Positions 18,840-27,331 of a stretch of DNA of 64,000 bases are shown here, piece after piece. Origin of the DNA: Actinomycetota bacterium (lineage in GTDB: Bacteria; Actinomycetota; Actinomycetes; S36-B12); the NCBI GenBank assembly GCA_030684515.1, contig JAUXVJ010000016.1, positions 186,001-250,000 of the forward strand, given 5' to 3'. The notes under the pieces were generated by a model, which did no database searches, was not told the origin of the DNA, and saw only the letters and a program-made list of their open reading frames with translations. Both the position numbers and the translations under genes were made by a program. How positions within the stretch are numbered: position 1 is the stretch's first letter; each line of letters starts with the position of its first letter.

Positions 18840-18873
18840 GGCTTGCCTACCAGTTTTCGACTTGCCGCTCTGC

Positions 18874-18879
18874 CAAACT
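18874..18879 (+). promoter_or_regulatory. Candidate leaderless -10 for the channel gene (CAAACT)
   Basis: CAAACT begins 13 bases before the ATG at 18887 with no Shine-Dalgarno between, so the mRNA may start at the initiation codon. Confidence 0.4.
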
Positions 18880-18886
18880 TTGGGCC

Positions 18887-19468
18887 ATGCCTGTACTTGA
18901 TGTTCCTCGCCCGAAGTTCAATTGGGAGTTCTTCAAAGTCATCGCAGCTTCGATTCTGCGCACGGCAGTTGGGTTCATTGCCATCATGTGGGCGCTGTCG
19001 CTGGTACCCGAGACTCCTGATTACACCCTGTGGCGCCCGATCCTGATCGTGGTGTTCGGCGTCACGATGTACATCTTCTTCTTCACGCGCCAATTGCGTC
19101 GGGTATCGAACTCCCGCTTTCCTGCGGTCAGCGCTTTCGAGACGCTCATCCTTGTCGCAGCAATGTTCCTGGCCTTCTTTGCCGCGATCTACGTGATGAT
19201 GTCCGCCTCGGACCCATCTTCATTCACCGAACCGCTGGACCATTTCAGCGCCTTTTACTTTGCCCTCACCGTGCTGGCGACGGTCGGCTTCGGTGACATC
19301 ACTCCGGTGCAAGGTAATGCTCGGCTGGTCTGCATGGTGCAGATGGGGATCGACATCGTCTTCATCGCGGTGTTGATTCGAGCAGTCAGCAGCGCCGCCC
19401 AGAATTCATCGGCCTACAAAGCTCGCGCAGCCGAAGGGAAGACCAACTCGATCGCCGCTGACCTCTAG
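18887..19468 (+). CDS. Small potassium channel (ion_trans_2 type)
   Basis: Membrane protein of 193 residues with four hydrophobic helices (about 17-40, 48-70, 81-107 and 146-168) and a pore loop before the last. The selectivity filter is TVGFGD (132-137), a K+ channel signature. No RCK/TrkA nucleotide-binding domain follows the last helix; the tail is about 25 residues. ATG 18887 is chosen because it is preceded by a -10-like hexamer. K+ selectivity is inferred from the filter; gating and physiological role are unknown. Confidence 0.85.
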   Translation: MPVLDVPRPKFNWEFFKVIAASILRTAVGFIAIMWALSLVPETPDYTLWRPILIVVFGVTMYIFFFTRQLRRVSNSRFPAVSAFETLILVAAMFLAFFAAIYVMMSASDPSSFTEPLDHFSAFYFALTVLATVGFGDITPVQGNARLVCMVQMGIDIVFIAVLIRAVSSAAQNSSAYKARAAEGKTNSIAADL

Positions 19469-19471
19469 AGT
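19466..19471 (+). promoter_or_regulatory. Candidate leaderless -10 for prpE (TAGAGT)
   Basis: TAGAGT begins exactly 12 bases before the prpE ATG; its first three bases are the stop codon of the channel gene. No Shine-Dalgarno is seen. Confidence 0.5.
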
Positions 19472-19477
19472 CCAAGC

Positions 19478-21364
19478 ATGGGTGCGTACAGCTCGGCATA
19501 TGACCTCAGCATGAATGATCCCGAAGCATTCTGGCTCGCAGCTGCAAAGGGTGTGAGTTGGAATCATGAGCCGAGCCTTGCCTTGGATTCCGATTCGGCG
19601 CCGCTGTATCGATGGTTTCCAGACGGGGTGCTCAATAGCTGTTACAACGCCCTCGATCGGCATGTGGAGGCGGGACGTGGCAATCATGCCGCGCTCATAT
19701 ACGACAGTCCCTTGGCGCAGTCCAAGAGCACGCACAGCTATGCCGATTTACTGGGGGAAGTCAGCAAATTCGCTGGTGTGCTCGCCTCTCTTGGCGTAGT
19801 ACGCGGAGATCGAGTCGTGATCTACATGCCGATGATTCCCGAATCAGTGGTGGCGATGCTGGCATGTGCCCGGCTTGGTGCTGTCCATTCGGTCGTCTTC
19901 GGCGGATTCGCGCCTGCTGAGTTGGCGGCACGCATCGATGATGCGTCACCGCGTGTGATCGTGTCGGCGTCGTGTGGCATTGAACCGAGTCGAGTGATTG
20001 CCTACAAGCCCATGCTGGACGAGGCGATTGCCATGAGCAAGCGCCCTCCCGAGGCAACTGTGATTCTTCAGCGTGCGCAGGTGAGCGCTGAATTGGGCGA
20101 AGCCGATCATGATTGGCGAGAACTCATGAGCACTGCCGTGCCACATGCGTGCGTGCCCGTTGCCGCGACCGATCCGCTGTACATCCTCTATACCTCTGGC
20201 ACAACGGGCAAGCCCAAAGGTGTCGTTCGCGACAATGGTGGCCACGCGGTTGCGATGACCTGGTCCATGGCCAACATCTATGACATCGGACCAGATGATG
20301 TGTGGTGGGCCGCCTCGGATGTCGGCTGGGTCGTAGGACATTCCTACATCGTGTATGCGCCATTGATGGTTGGAGCCACGACTGTCATCTTCGAAGGCAA
20401 GCCGGTCGGAACGCCAGATGCCGGTGCATTCTGGCGAGTCATCCAGGACTACGGAGTCAACGGATTGTTCACGGCGCCCACGGCTATCCGGGCGGTGAAG
20501 AAGGAGGATCCCGAAGCGCTCCTGCTCGCGGAGTACGACATCAGCTCCCTGCGCAACCTGTTCCAGGCGGGAGAGCGGCTTGACCCGGACACCTACCACT
20601 GGGCTGCACAGCATCTCGGTGTTCCAGTCATCGATAACTGGTGGCAGACCGAGACAGGCTGGCCGATCGCTGCCAATCTTCGTGGGCTGGAGCCAATGCC
20701 GGTGAAGCCGGGCTCACCCACTGTGGCGGTCCCCGGCTTCGATGTGCAGGTGCTTGACGCTGATGGCAATCGCGTGCACGCTGGCGCTGAGGGCTCAATC
20801 GTGCTGAAACTCCCAATGCCACCAGGAACCTTGCCGACCTTGTGGGGCAACGACCAGTGGTACATCGACTCGTATCTGACGACCTTCCCGGGTTTCTACA
20901 CCACAGGTGACGGTGGGCTGGTCGATTCAGATGGCTACATCTATGTCATGGGCCGCACTGATGACGTGATCAACGTGGCTGGCCACCGACTCTCGACAGG
21001 TTCAATGGAGGCTGTGGTCGCGTCGCACCCCATGGTGGCTGAATGTGCCGTCATCGGTGTGCACGATCAACTCAAGGGTCAGATTCCTCGGGCCTTTGTC
21101 GTGCTGAAGGCGGGAGCCCAGATTGAGACTGCGGCGCTCCAGGCTGAAATTGTGGCGTCGATCCGGCATGAGATCGGCGCGGTTGCGGCGCTCAAGGAAG
21201 TTGTGGTGGTTCCGGCGCTGCCGAAGACTCGCTCAGGAAAGATCCTTCGACGCACGATGCGAGGCATTGCTGATGGCCGACCCGAGACAGTGCCTGGCAC
21301 CATCGAGGATATTCGCGTGCTTGAAGCGATCACACCTCTGCTGACAGGCAGTGTGCAGAACTGA
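19478..21364 (+). CDS. prpE: Propionyl-CoA synthetase (PrpE-like acyl-CoA synthetase)
   Basis: Activates propionate (or another short acid) to its CoA ester with ATP. The 628-residue ANL enzyme has the AMP-binding motif TSGTTGKPKG (239-248), the WWAASDVGWVVGHSYIVY block, the DNWWQTETGWPI motif and the C-terminal acetylatable lysine in KTRSGKILRR. Length and the FGGFAPAELAARIDDA stretch fit PrpE better than Acs, but acetate use cannot be excluded. Methylcitrate or methylmalonyl pathway genes are not adjacent. Its stop abuts the stop of the convergent aminotransferase (TGATCA). Confidence 0.85.
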   Translation: MGAYSSAYDLSMNDPEAFWLAAAKGVSWNHEPSLALDSDSAPLYRWFPDGVLNSCYNALDRHVEAGRGNHAALIYDSPLAQSKSTHSYADLLGEVSKFAGVLASLGVVRGDRVVIYMPMIPESVVAMLACARLGAVHSVVFGGFAPAELAARIDDASPRVIVSASCGIEPSRVIAYKPMLDEAIAMSKRPPEATVILQRAQVSAELGEADHDWRELMSTAVPHACVPVAATDPLYILYTSGTTGKPKGVVRDNGGHAVAMTWSMANIYDIGPDDVWWAASDVGWVVGHSYIVYAPLMVGATTVIFEGKPVGTPDAGAFWRVIQDYGVNGLFTAPTAIRAVKKEDPEALLLAEYDISSLRNLFQAGERLDPDTYHWAAQHLGVPVIDNWWQTETGWPIAANLRGLEPMPVKPGSPTVAVPGFDVQVLDADGNRVHAGAEGSIVLKLPMPPGTLPTLWGNDQWYIDSYLTTFPGFYTTGDGGLVDSDGYIYVMGRTDDVINVAGHRLSTGSMEAVVASHPMVAECAVIGVHDQLKGQIPRAFVVLKAGAQIETAALQAEIVASIRHEIGAVAALKEVVVVPALPKTRSGKILRRTMRGIADGRPETVPGTIEDIRVLEAITPLLTGSVQN

Positions 21365-22756
21365 TCAGATGATGTTCCACGCTTGCGTCAGTACCTCTCG
21401 AAGAATCTGAGCCATCTCGTCGAACTGCGCTTCGCCGGCGATCAATGGTGGCGCAACTTGGACAACGGGATCGCCTCGATCATCAGATCTGCAGTACAGG
21501 CCTTTGCTGAACATTGCCTTGGACACGTAGCCGCGAAGGAGACGCTCGGACTCCTCATCGGTGAAGGTCTCGCGAGTGGTCTTGTCCTTCACGAGTTCTA
21601 TCCCGTAGAAGTACCCCGTGCCGCGAACATCGCCAACGATCGGAAGATCGCGCAGTTCATTGAGCTTCTTGGCGAAGAGCTCCTCGTGGTCCAACACCCG
21701 CTGGTTGAGGCCCTCGCGATCGAAGATGTCCAGATTGGCCAAGGCGATTGCAGCTGATACGGGATGCCCGCCCCACGTGAAGCCATGCAGGAAGGTGTTG
21801 GTGCCATGGGTGAAAGGCTCAAACAGTCTCTCGCTTGCGATCATCGCGCCAAGCGGCGCGTAACCAGAAGTCAGGCCTTTGGCACAGGTGATGATGTCGG
21901 GAGTGACGCCGAATCGTTCCATGGCAAAGGTCGAGCCAATTCGACCAAAGGATGTGATGGTCTCATCGGCGATCAACAGCACGTCGTACTGATCGCAGAT
22001 TTCTCGCACGCGCTCCAAGTACCCCGGTGGTGGTGTGAAGCAGCCGCCTGAGTTCTGCACGGGCTCCAAGATCACTGCGGCCACAGTGTCAGGTCCCTCG
22101 AATTCGATCGCCTCGGCAATGCGGTTGGCTGCCCATTGCCCGAAGGCAAAAAGGTCATCACGCAGATGTTCCGGCGCGCGATAGAAGTTGGTGTTCGGCA
22201 CGCGGATGGTGCTGGGAACCAGTGGTTCGAATGGCACCTTGGCAGCGGGGATGCCAGTCAGCGACAGTGCGCCATGGGGAGTGCCGTGATAGGCGACCGC
22301 CCGGCTGATCACCTTGTGCTTGCCGGGCTTGCCGGTCAATTTGAAGAATTGCTTTGCAAGTTTCCAAGCCGACTCAACTGCCTCACCGCCACTGGCCGTG
22401 AAGAAGATGCGATTGAGGTCTCCTGGTGCCAGATAGGCAAGGCGTTCTGCCAGTTCAATGGCTCGCGGATGCGCAAGCCCCCAGATCGGAAAGAACGCCA
22501 ATTCCGAAGCCTGTCGCGCCGCGGCTTCGGCAAGTTCTGTTCGACCATGCCCCACTTGGACATTGAACAAGCTCGAGATGCCATCGAGGTAGCGCCGACC
22601 TTGATCGTCCCAGATGTAGCAGCCATCGCCCTTGACGATGATCGGCAGTTCTTCGCCACCGAGGACGGGTGCGTGTCGCGTGAAGTGCATCCATAGGTGC
22701 TTGCGAGCACGGTCGGCGTATGACTCCTGGCCTTGGCTGTCTGCTTGTGTGTTCAT
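21365..22756 (-). CDS. Class III aminotransferase, probable polyamine (putrescine-type) aminotransferase
   Basis: PLP enzyme of 463 residues in the class III (omega-amino) aminotransferase family. The Schiff-base lysine is K293 in CAKGLTSGY and the PLP-binding aspartate is D264 in LIADETITSFGR; other blocks are TASGGEAVESA and YHGTPHGA. The ADETITSFGR stretch departs slightly from the common DEVxTGFGR. With a polyamine transporter and two aldehyde dehydrogenases nearby, putrescine or GABA is the likely amino donor. Known actinobacterial clusters have a similar layout, but the exact substrate is inferred. Its ATG overlaps the lrp stop by two bases. Confidence 0.8.
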   Translation of the reverse strand: MNTQADSQGQESYADRARKHLWMHFTRHAPVLGGEELPIIVKGDGCYIWDDQGRRYLDGISSLFNVQVGHGRTELAEAAARQASELAFFPIWGLAHPRAIELAERLAYLAPGDLNRIFFTASGGEAVESAWKLAKQFFKLTGKPGKHKVISRAVAYHGTPHGALSLTGIPAAKVPFEPLVPSTIRVPNTNFYRAPEHLRDDLFAFGQWAANRIAEAIEFEGPDTVAAVILEPVQNSGGCFTPPPGYLERVREICDQYDVLLIADETITSFGRIGSTFAMERFGVTPDIITCAKGLTSGYAPLGAMIASERLFEPFTHGTNTFLHGFTWGGHPVSAAIALANLDIFDREGLNQRVLDHEELFAKKLNELRDLPIVGDVRGTGYFYGIELVKDKTTRETFTDEESERLLRGYVSKAMFSKGLYCRSDDRGDPVVQVAPPLIAGEAQFDEMAQILREVLTQAWNII

Positions 22757-23220
22757 CGCGTTCCCCAGGTGTAGATCTGCTTTCGAAGTTTGAGATAGAC
22801 GAAAGTCTCAGTCGATTGCACGCCTGGAACCGCGCGGATTCTTCCGTTGATGAGATCCAGGAGCTCCTCGTCGTCGTTCACGACGAGCTCGGCAAGCAGG
22901 TCATAGGAACCTGCGCACACGACGAGGTAGTCAATTTCGGGCATGGCATCCAGATCGTCGGCGACTGCTTCGATATCGCCGTGCACCTTGATGCCTACCA
23001 TCGCCGAACGCGAGAATCCCAGAGCAGCGGGATCAGCCACTGCGACGATCTGCATCACCCCGGCCTCGGTCAGCCGCTGTACGCGCTGGCGCACCGCTGC
23101 CTCTGACAGGCCCACAGCCTTGCCGATCGAGGCATAGGGGCGACGCCCATCTTCTTGCAACTGCTCGATGATCGAGCGGCTGACATCGTCGACCACCACT
23201 GTTCTGCCCTTGCGATCCAT
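22753..23220 (-). CDS. Lrp/AsnC family transcriptional regulator
   Basis: Feast/famine regulator of 155 residues. An N-terminal helix-turn-helix (RSIIEQLQEDGRRPYASIGK, then AVGLSEAAVRQRVQRL) is followed by a RAM ligand-binding domain (MVGIKVHGDIEAVADDL, VVCAGSYDLLAELVV). It is translated ahead of the aminotransferase with an ATGA overlap and is divergent from the aldehyde dehydrogenase, a classic place for a local regulator. The ligand is probably a polyamine-pathway amine or amino acid; this is inferred. Confidence 0.9.
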   Translation of the reverse strand: MDRKGRTVVVDDVSRSIIEQLQEDGRRPYASIGKAVGLSEAAVRQRVQRLTEAGVMQIVAVADPAALGFSRSAMVGIKVHGDIEAVADDLDAMPEIDYLVVCAGSYDLLAELVVNDDEELLDLINGRIRAVPGVQSTETFVYLKLRKQIYTWGTR

Positions 23221-23226
23221 GGCTCA

Positions 23227-23255
23227 ATGGTGTGGTGAATTGATCCACTTGGCAA
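23227..23255 (-). promoter_or_regulatory. lrp promoter, leaderless (TTGCCA-17-CACCAT)
   Basis: On the minus strand TTGCCA (23250-23255) and CACCAT (23227-23232) are 17 bases apart, and the -10 is six bases before the ATG at 23220. This is the best -35/-10 pair among the leaderless candidates. Confidence 0.5.
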
Positions 23256-23270
23256 GCGAATCCGTAGGTA

Positions 23271-23328
23271 TACGCAACTTTCACCACGAAATACGCAATT
23301 GAATGCGTCTATTGCGGCCCATTACGCA
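23271..23328. promoter_or_regulatory. Putative Lrp-type operator: repeated TACGCA half-sites
   Basis: In the divergent region, TACGCA occurs at 23271-23276, 23292-23297 and 23323-23328, and an inverted half-site TGCGT at 23304-23308. Direct copies are 21 and 31 bases apart, close to two and three DNA turns, as expected for an Lrp-type octamer wrapping DNA. A candidate forward promoter TTGCGG (23312-23317) with TTATGC (23336-23341) overlaps the array. Binding is inferred. Confidence 0.5.
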
Positions 23329-23363
23329 TTCGGATTTATGCTGGCCCCAGAGATGGAGGCGAG

Positions 23364-24806
23364 ATGACCCAGCGCACGCTCCGAAATGTCGTCAACGGTG
23401 AACCGGTGTCGTCCTCAGGCGACCCGACAGCACTGATCAATCCCAGCAGCGGCGAGGTGTTCGCCCTGGCTCCCAACAGTTCCCCAGCAGAGGTTGATTC
23501 GGCCTATCAAGCCGCAGCGGCGGCCTTTCCAGCGTGGCGAGATGCCACGCCGGCTGTTCGGCAGAAGGCCCTCCTGGCTATTGCTGACGTGCTGGAGGCC
23601 CACGGTGAGGAGCTCGTTGCACTTGAGAGCCAGAACACTGGCAAGCCGATCCCTGTCACGATGACTGAGGAATTGCCGCCGATGATTGATCAGCTTCGAT
23701 TCTTCGCCGGGGCCGCTCGAATGCTCGAGGGTCGCTCCGCTGGCGAATACATGGCCGGATTCACCTCAATCATTCGACGCGAGCCCGTTGGCGTGATCGG
23801 CCAGGTCACCCCCTGGAATTACCCGATGATGATGGCGGTCTGGAAGTTTGCGCCGGCTATTGCGGCAGGCAATACGGTCGTGCTGAAGCCAAGCGACACC
23901 ACACCTGTCACCACACTTCGGATCGCAGAGCTCATTGCTGAGGCTGGAGCCTTGCCGCCGGGAGTCTTCAATGTGGTGTGCGGTGATCGAGATACCGGCC
24001 GTTCAATTGTTGAGCATCCAACACCGAGCATGGTGTCAATCACGGGTTCCGTGCGGGCAGGCATGAACGTTGCCGAGTCAGCCGCTCGTGACCTCAAGCG
24101 CAGTCATCTCGAATTGGGGGGCAAGGCACCCGTGGTGGTATTCCAGGATGCTGACGTGCAGGCCGCAGCAGAATGGATTGCTGTGGCTGGCTACTTCAAT
24201 GCCGGGCAGGACTGCACAGCGGCGACGCGACTGCTTGTCGCTGATGCCATCTACGACGAGTTCATGTCCGCGCTGACGGATCAGGCACGCGCGATGCAGA
24301 CGACCTTTGCCGACGGCCCCGGTGGCGAAGGTTTTGTCCCACCCGTGAACAACGCTGCTCAATGCGAGCGAGTACTCGGGTTCATTGATCGCAAGCCACG
24401 CCACGCCGAGATCCTTCTGGGAGGTTCGCGTCTGGGCGACCGCGGCTACTTCATCGAGCCGACGATCATCGCCAATCTTGAGCAGCAGGACGAAATGATC
24501 CAAGAAGAGATCTTTGGTCCAGTGATCACAGCGCAGCGCTTCTCCGATGAAGCTGAAGCTCTTCAGATGGCAAATGATGTCGAGTTTGGCCTCGCGGCCA
24601 GCGTGTGGACCCGCGACCTTGGTCGGTCGCTGCGCATGTCCAAGTACCTGGACTTTGGCACAGTCTGGATCAACACCCACATCCCACTGGTTGCTGAGAT
24701 GCCACACGGAGGCTTCAAGCACTCTGGCTATGGCAAGGATCTGTCGATGTACGGCTTTGAGGATTACACCCGCATCAAGCACGTGATGGCCAGTCTGGAC
24801 AGCTAG
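23364..24806 (+). CDS. Aldehyde dehydrogenase, probable 4-aminobutyraldehyde dehydrogenase
   Basis: NAD(P)-dependent aldehyde dehydrogenase of 480 residues. Catalytic residues are N152 (WNYP), E250 (LELGGK) and C284 (GQDCTAATR). The GQDCTA motif and overall pattern are like gamma-aminobutyraldehyde dehydrogenases (YdcW/PatD type), which oxidise the product of putrescine transamination to GABA. It is divergent from lrp and upstream of the transporter. Start ATG follows GGAGG. Substrate assignment is by family and context. Confidence 0.82.
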   Translation: MTQRTLRNVVNGEPVSSSGDPTALINPSSGEVFALAPNSSPAEVDSAYQAAAAAFPAWRDATPAVRQKALLAIADVLEAHGEELVALESQNTGKPIPVTMTEELPPMIDQLRFFAGAARMLEGRSAGEYMAGFTSIIRREPVGVIGQVTPWNYPMMMAVWKFAPAIAAGNTVVLKPSDTTPVTTLRIAELIAEAGALPPGVFNVVCGDRDTGRSIVEHPTPSMVSITGSVRAGMNVAESAARDLKRSHLELGGKAPVVVFQDADVQAAAEWIAVAGYFNAGQDCTAATRLLVADAIYDEFMSALTDQARAMQTTFADGPGGEGFVPPVNNAAQCERVLGFIDRKPRHAEILLGGSRLGDRGYFIEPTIIANLEQQDEMIQEEIFGPVITAQRFSDEAEALQMANDVEFGLAASVWTRDLGRSLRMSKYLDFGTVWINTHIPLVAEMPHGGFKHSGYGKDLSMYGFEDYTRIKHVMASLDS

Positions 24807-24815
24807 TTCAATCAC

Positions 24816-24896
24816 ACGCATGTCGACACGCAGATTTACGAGGGCAGGTCCTGTTCAATTTGAGTTTCGCGGGCACTAGGTTATTGCTCTTACGCA
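24816..24896 (+). promoter_or_regulatory. Promoter region of the polyamine transporter operon
   Basis: The gap 24807-24936 (130 bases) contains TTGAGT and TATTGC with a 16-base spacer as a possible promoter. ACGCA half-sites at 24816-24820 and 24828-24832 and TACGCA at 24891-24896 are like those in the lrp region. A Shine-Dalgarno AAGGAGA precedes the TTG start. A shared regulator is inferred. Confidence 0.4.
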
Positions 24897-24936
24897 CGCT
24901 CACTGTTGGTTTGAAATTCCTTCAGAAGGAGATCCG

Positions 24937-26154
24937 TTGACTGAGAACCGTGATGTCGCCGCTCGCGAAATGCTCGATCTCGTGCGCTCGTCGCTCTCGC
25001 GCCGGCGCATTCTGCAGGCTGCGGGGCTTGGCTCGGTAGCAGTGGTGGCAGCTGCGTGCGGGGCAAGCGGAGACGATGGTTCAGCGACCGCTTCTGCCGC
25101 GCCTTCAGCTGAAGACCTCTCCGATTCTGAGAAGACATTGCTCTGGTCTACCTGGCCGGGCTATATGGATACTGATGAGGAGTCGGGTTCTCGCCCTACC
25201 CTGGATGCCTTCTCAAAGCAGACCGGTATCAACGTCACCTACACCGAAGACATCAACGACAACAATGAGTTCTTCGCCAAGGTGCGCACGCAGCTCGAAC
25301 AAGGTCAGTCGATCGACCGCGATCTTGTCGTCCTGACCGACTGGATGGCCGCACTGTGGATCACCAACGGCTATGCGCAGAAGCTCGATAAGTCGATCAT
25401 GCCCAATGCCGTCAACGTCATTCCGAAATTGGCCAACGTCGCTTTCGATCCAGGTCGCGAGTACACCCTTCCCTGGCAGTCTGGCTTCGGACTGTTCGGT
25501 TGGAACAAGGCCAAGTTGAAGGAGCTGATTGGCACCGATCAATTGACTTCAGTTGATCAGCTGTTCAATCCCGCACTGAAGGGGCGCGTCACCGTGCTGT
25601 CTGAAATGCGCGACACCATGGGCATCATCATGGCGTGGCAGGGCAATGACCCGTCCAACTTCACCGAGGACCAGTTCATGCAAGGCATTGACGCGCTGCG
25701 CGCCCAGATCGACAACGGACACATCCGAAGTGTCGAGGGCAACTCGTACATGGGTGATATGGAAAGCGGCAATGTTGTTGCGGTGATTGGCTGGTCTGGC
25801 GATGTCATCCAACTCGGCCCAAAATTTGGCGTGGCTCTTCCCGAATCCGGCGGCACCTTGTGGACCGACAACATGCTCATTCCGCCGCTGGCGGCTCATA
25901 AGAAGAACGCCGAACTCATCATGAACTACTACTACGATCCAGAAGTGGCAGCCAAGGTTGCCGCCTACGTGCAGTACATCTCTCCTGTGCAAGGTGCGCA
26001 GGAAGCGATGGCGAAAGTCGATCCCTCGCTCGTTGACAACGAGTGGATTTTTCCGACTTCAGAAACCCTTGACCGCTCCTATGTATTCATGGAACTGACT
26101 GCTGAGCAGGATCTGACCTACCAGCGGGCATTTCAGAAGGCGATCGGTAACTGA
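24937..26154 (+). CDS. Polyamine ABC transporter substrate-binding lipoprotein (PotD/PotF-like)
   Basis: Extracytoplasmic binding protein of 405 residues. The N-terminus has a twin-arginine-like SRRRILQAAG stretch and a lipobox ending at Cys41 (VAAAC), so it is probably a Tat- or Sec-exported lipoprotein. The mature part has periplasmic-binding fold blocks such as LWSTWPGYMD and LPWQSGFGLFGWN, typical of spermidine/putrescine binders. TTG start at 24937 is supported by AAGGAGA. It heads a potD-A-B-C operon. Confidence 0.87.
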   Translation: MTENRDVAAREMLDLVRSSLSRRRILQAAGLGSVAVVAAACGASGDDGSATASAAPSAEDLSDSEKTLLWSTWPGYMDTDEESGSRPTLDAFSKQTGINVTYTEDINDNNEFFAKVRTQLEQGQSIDRDLVVLTDWMAALWITNGYAQKLDKSIMPNAVNVIPKLANVAFDPGREYTLPWQSGFGLFGWNKAKLKELIGTDQLTSVDQLFNPALKGRVTVLSEMRDTMGIIMAWQGNDPSNFTEDQFMQGIDALRAQIDNGHIRSVEGNSYMGDMESGNVVAVIGWSGDVIQLGPKFGVALPESGGTLWTDNMLIPPLAAHKKNAELIMNYYYDPEVAAKVAAYVQYISPVQGAQEAMAKVDPSLVDNEWIFPTSETLDRSYVFMELTAEQDLTYQRAFQKAIGN

Positions 26155-26155
26155 G

Positions 26156-27328
26156 GTGCCCGGCCGCAGCGCCGGGGTCAACAGACGCGTTGAGGATCTT
26201 CGCCTGGCAAATCTCACCAAGCAGTTCGGCGATCAGCGGGCCGTTGATGACCTCAGCATCACCATCGCGGCTGGTTCCTTCTTCGCCCTGCTTGGAGCCT
26301 CGGGGTGCGGCAAGACCACAACATTGCGCATGATTGCCGGGCTCGAGGAGCCAACGAGTGGACAGGTGTTCATCGGTGAGCAGGACATCACTGACCTGCG
26401 GGCACATCAGCGCCCCGTGAACACGGTCTTTCAGTCCTACGCTCTCTTTCCGCATCTGGACATCTTTGAGAATGTGGCTTTCGGCCTTCGTCGCCGCGGG
26501 ATTAAGCATGTCGATGCTGCGGTGAATCAGATGCTCGAACTTGTGGAACTGAGCGCTATGGCTCGTCGTAAGCCCAGTCAGCTCTCTGGCGGCCAGCAAC
26601 AGCGTGTCGCCGTAGCGAGAGCCCTCATCAACGAACCTGATGTCCTTCTGCTCGATGAACCACTTGGGGCATTGGATCTCAAACTGCGTCGCCAGATGCA
26701 AATTGAATTGAAGCGGATTCAATCGGAGGTCGGCACCACGTTTGTGCATGTCACCCATGATCAGGAAGAAGCCATGGTGATGGCCGATACCGTGGCAGTG
26801 ATGAATGCCGGACGCATTGAGCAACTAGGTCACCCGGCCGACGTGTACGAAACTCCTCAGACAGTGTTCGTCGCAAACTTCCTGGGCCAGTCGAATCTGA
26901 TTGTCGGCGAGAAGTTTCAGGACGGTGAAGTCACGGGCGCGAGCTCACATGGGGTGGCATTCCTCATGCCGAATGCAAGAAACTTCGCGCCGTCCCGTGA
27001 CGTCGTCGTAGGTGTTCGCCCGGAGAAGATCACTGTGCTCGATCTTGAGGATGAGTCCAAGATCCAGGCTGGTCAGAACACTCTGCATGGCAGGGTCACT
27101 GATGTCTCGTATACGGGTGTCTCGACGCAGTACCTGGTGGAGACAGCTTGGGGGCAGCAGATCGTCGCCTTCGAGCAGAACTCGATCGTTGGCGATCGAT
27201 GTGCGGTTGGGGACCCGGTCGTCCTGCATTGGGCGCCAGAGCACACCTTTGGTCTGGACCCCGCAGAGGGGCTGTCTTCAGGGATTGATCCGGCTGTCTT
27301 AGCGCTCGAAAGCAATGCGGACGCCTAG
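26156..27328 (+). CDS. Polyamine ABC transporter ATP-binding protein (PotA-like)
   Basis: ATPase subunit of 390 residues. It has Walker [10 protein letters not shown] (47-55), the Q-loop in FQSYALFPH, the signature LSGGQQQR, Walker [12 protein letters not shown] and the H-loop HVTHDQ, then a C-terminal TOBE domain with [11 protein letters not shown] 26156 lies one base after the potD stop codon; without a clear Shine-Dalgarno, translation is probably coupled. It powers the two permeases that follow. Confidence 0.9.
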   Translation: MPGRSAGVNRRVEDLRLANLTKQFGDQRAVDDLSITIAAGSFFALLGASGCGKTTTLRMIAGLEEPTSGQVFIGEQDITDLRAHQRPVNTVFQSYALFPHLDIFENVAFGLRRRGIKHVDAAVNQMLELVELSAMARRKPSQLSGGQQQRVAVARALINEPDVLLLDEPLGALDLKLRRQMQIELKRIQSEVGTTFVHVTHDQEEAMVMADTVAVMNAGRIEQLGHPADVYETPQTVFVANFLGQSNLIVGEKFQDGEVTGASSHGVAFLMPNARNFAPSRDVVVGVRPEKITVLDLEDESKIQAGQNTLHGRVTDVSYTGVSTQYLVETAWGQQIVAFEQNSIVGDRCAVGDPVVLHWAPEHTFGLDPAEGLSSGIDPAVLALESNADA

Positions 27329-27331
27329 GTC

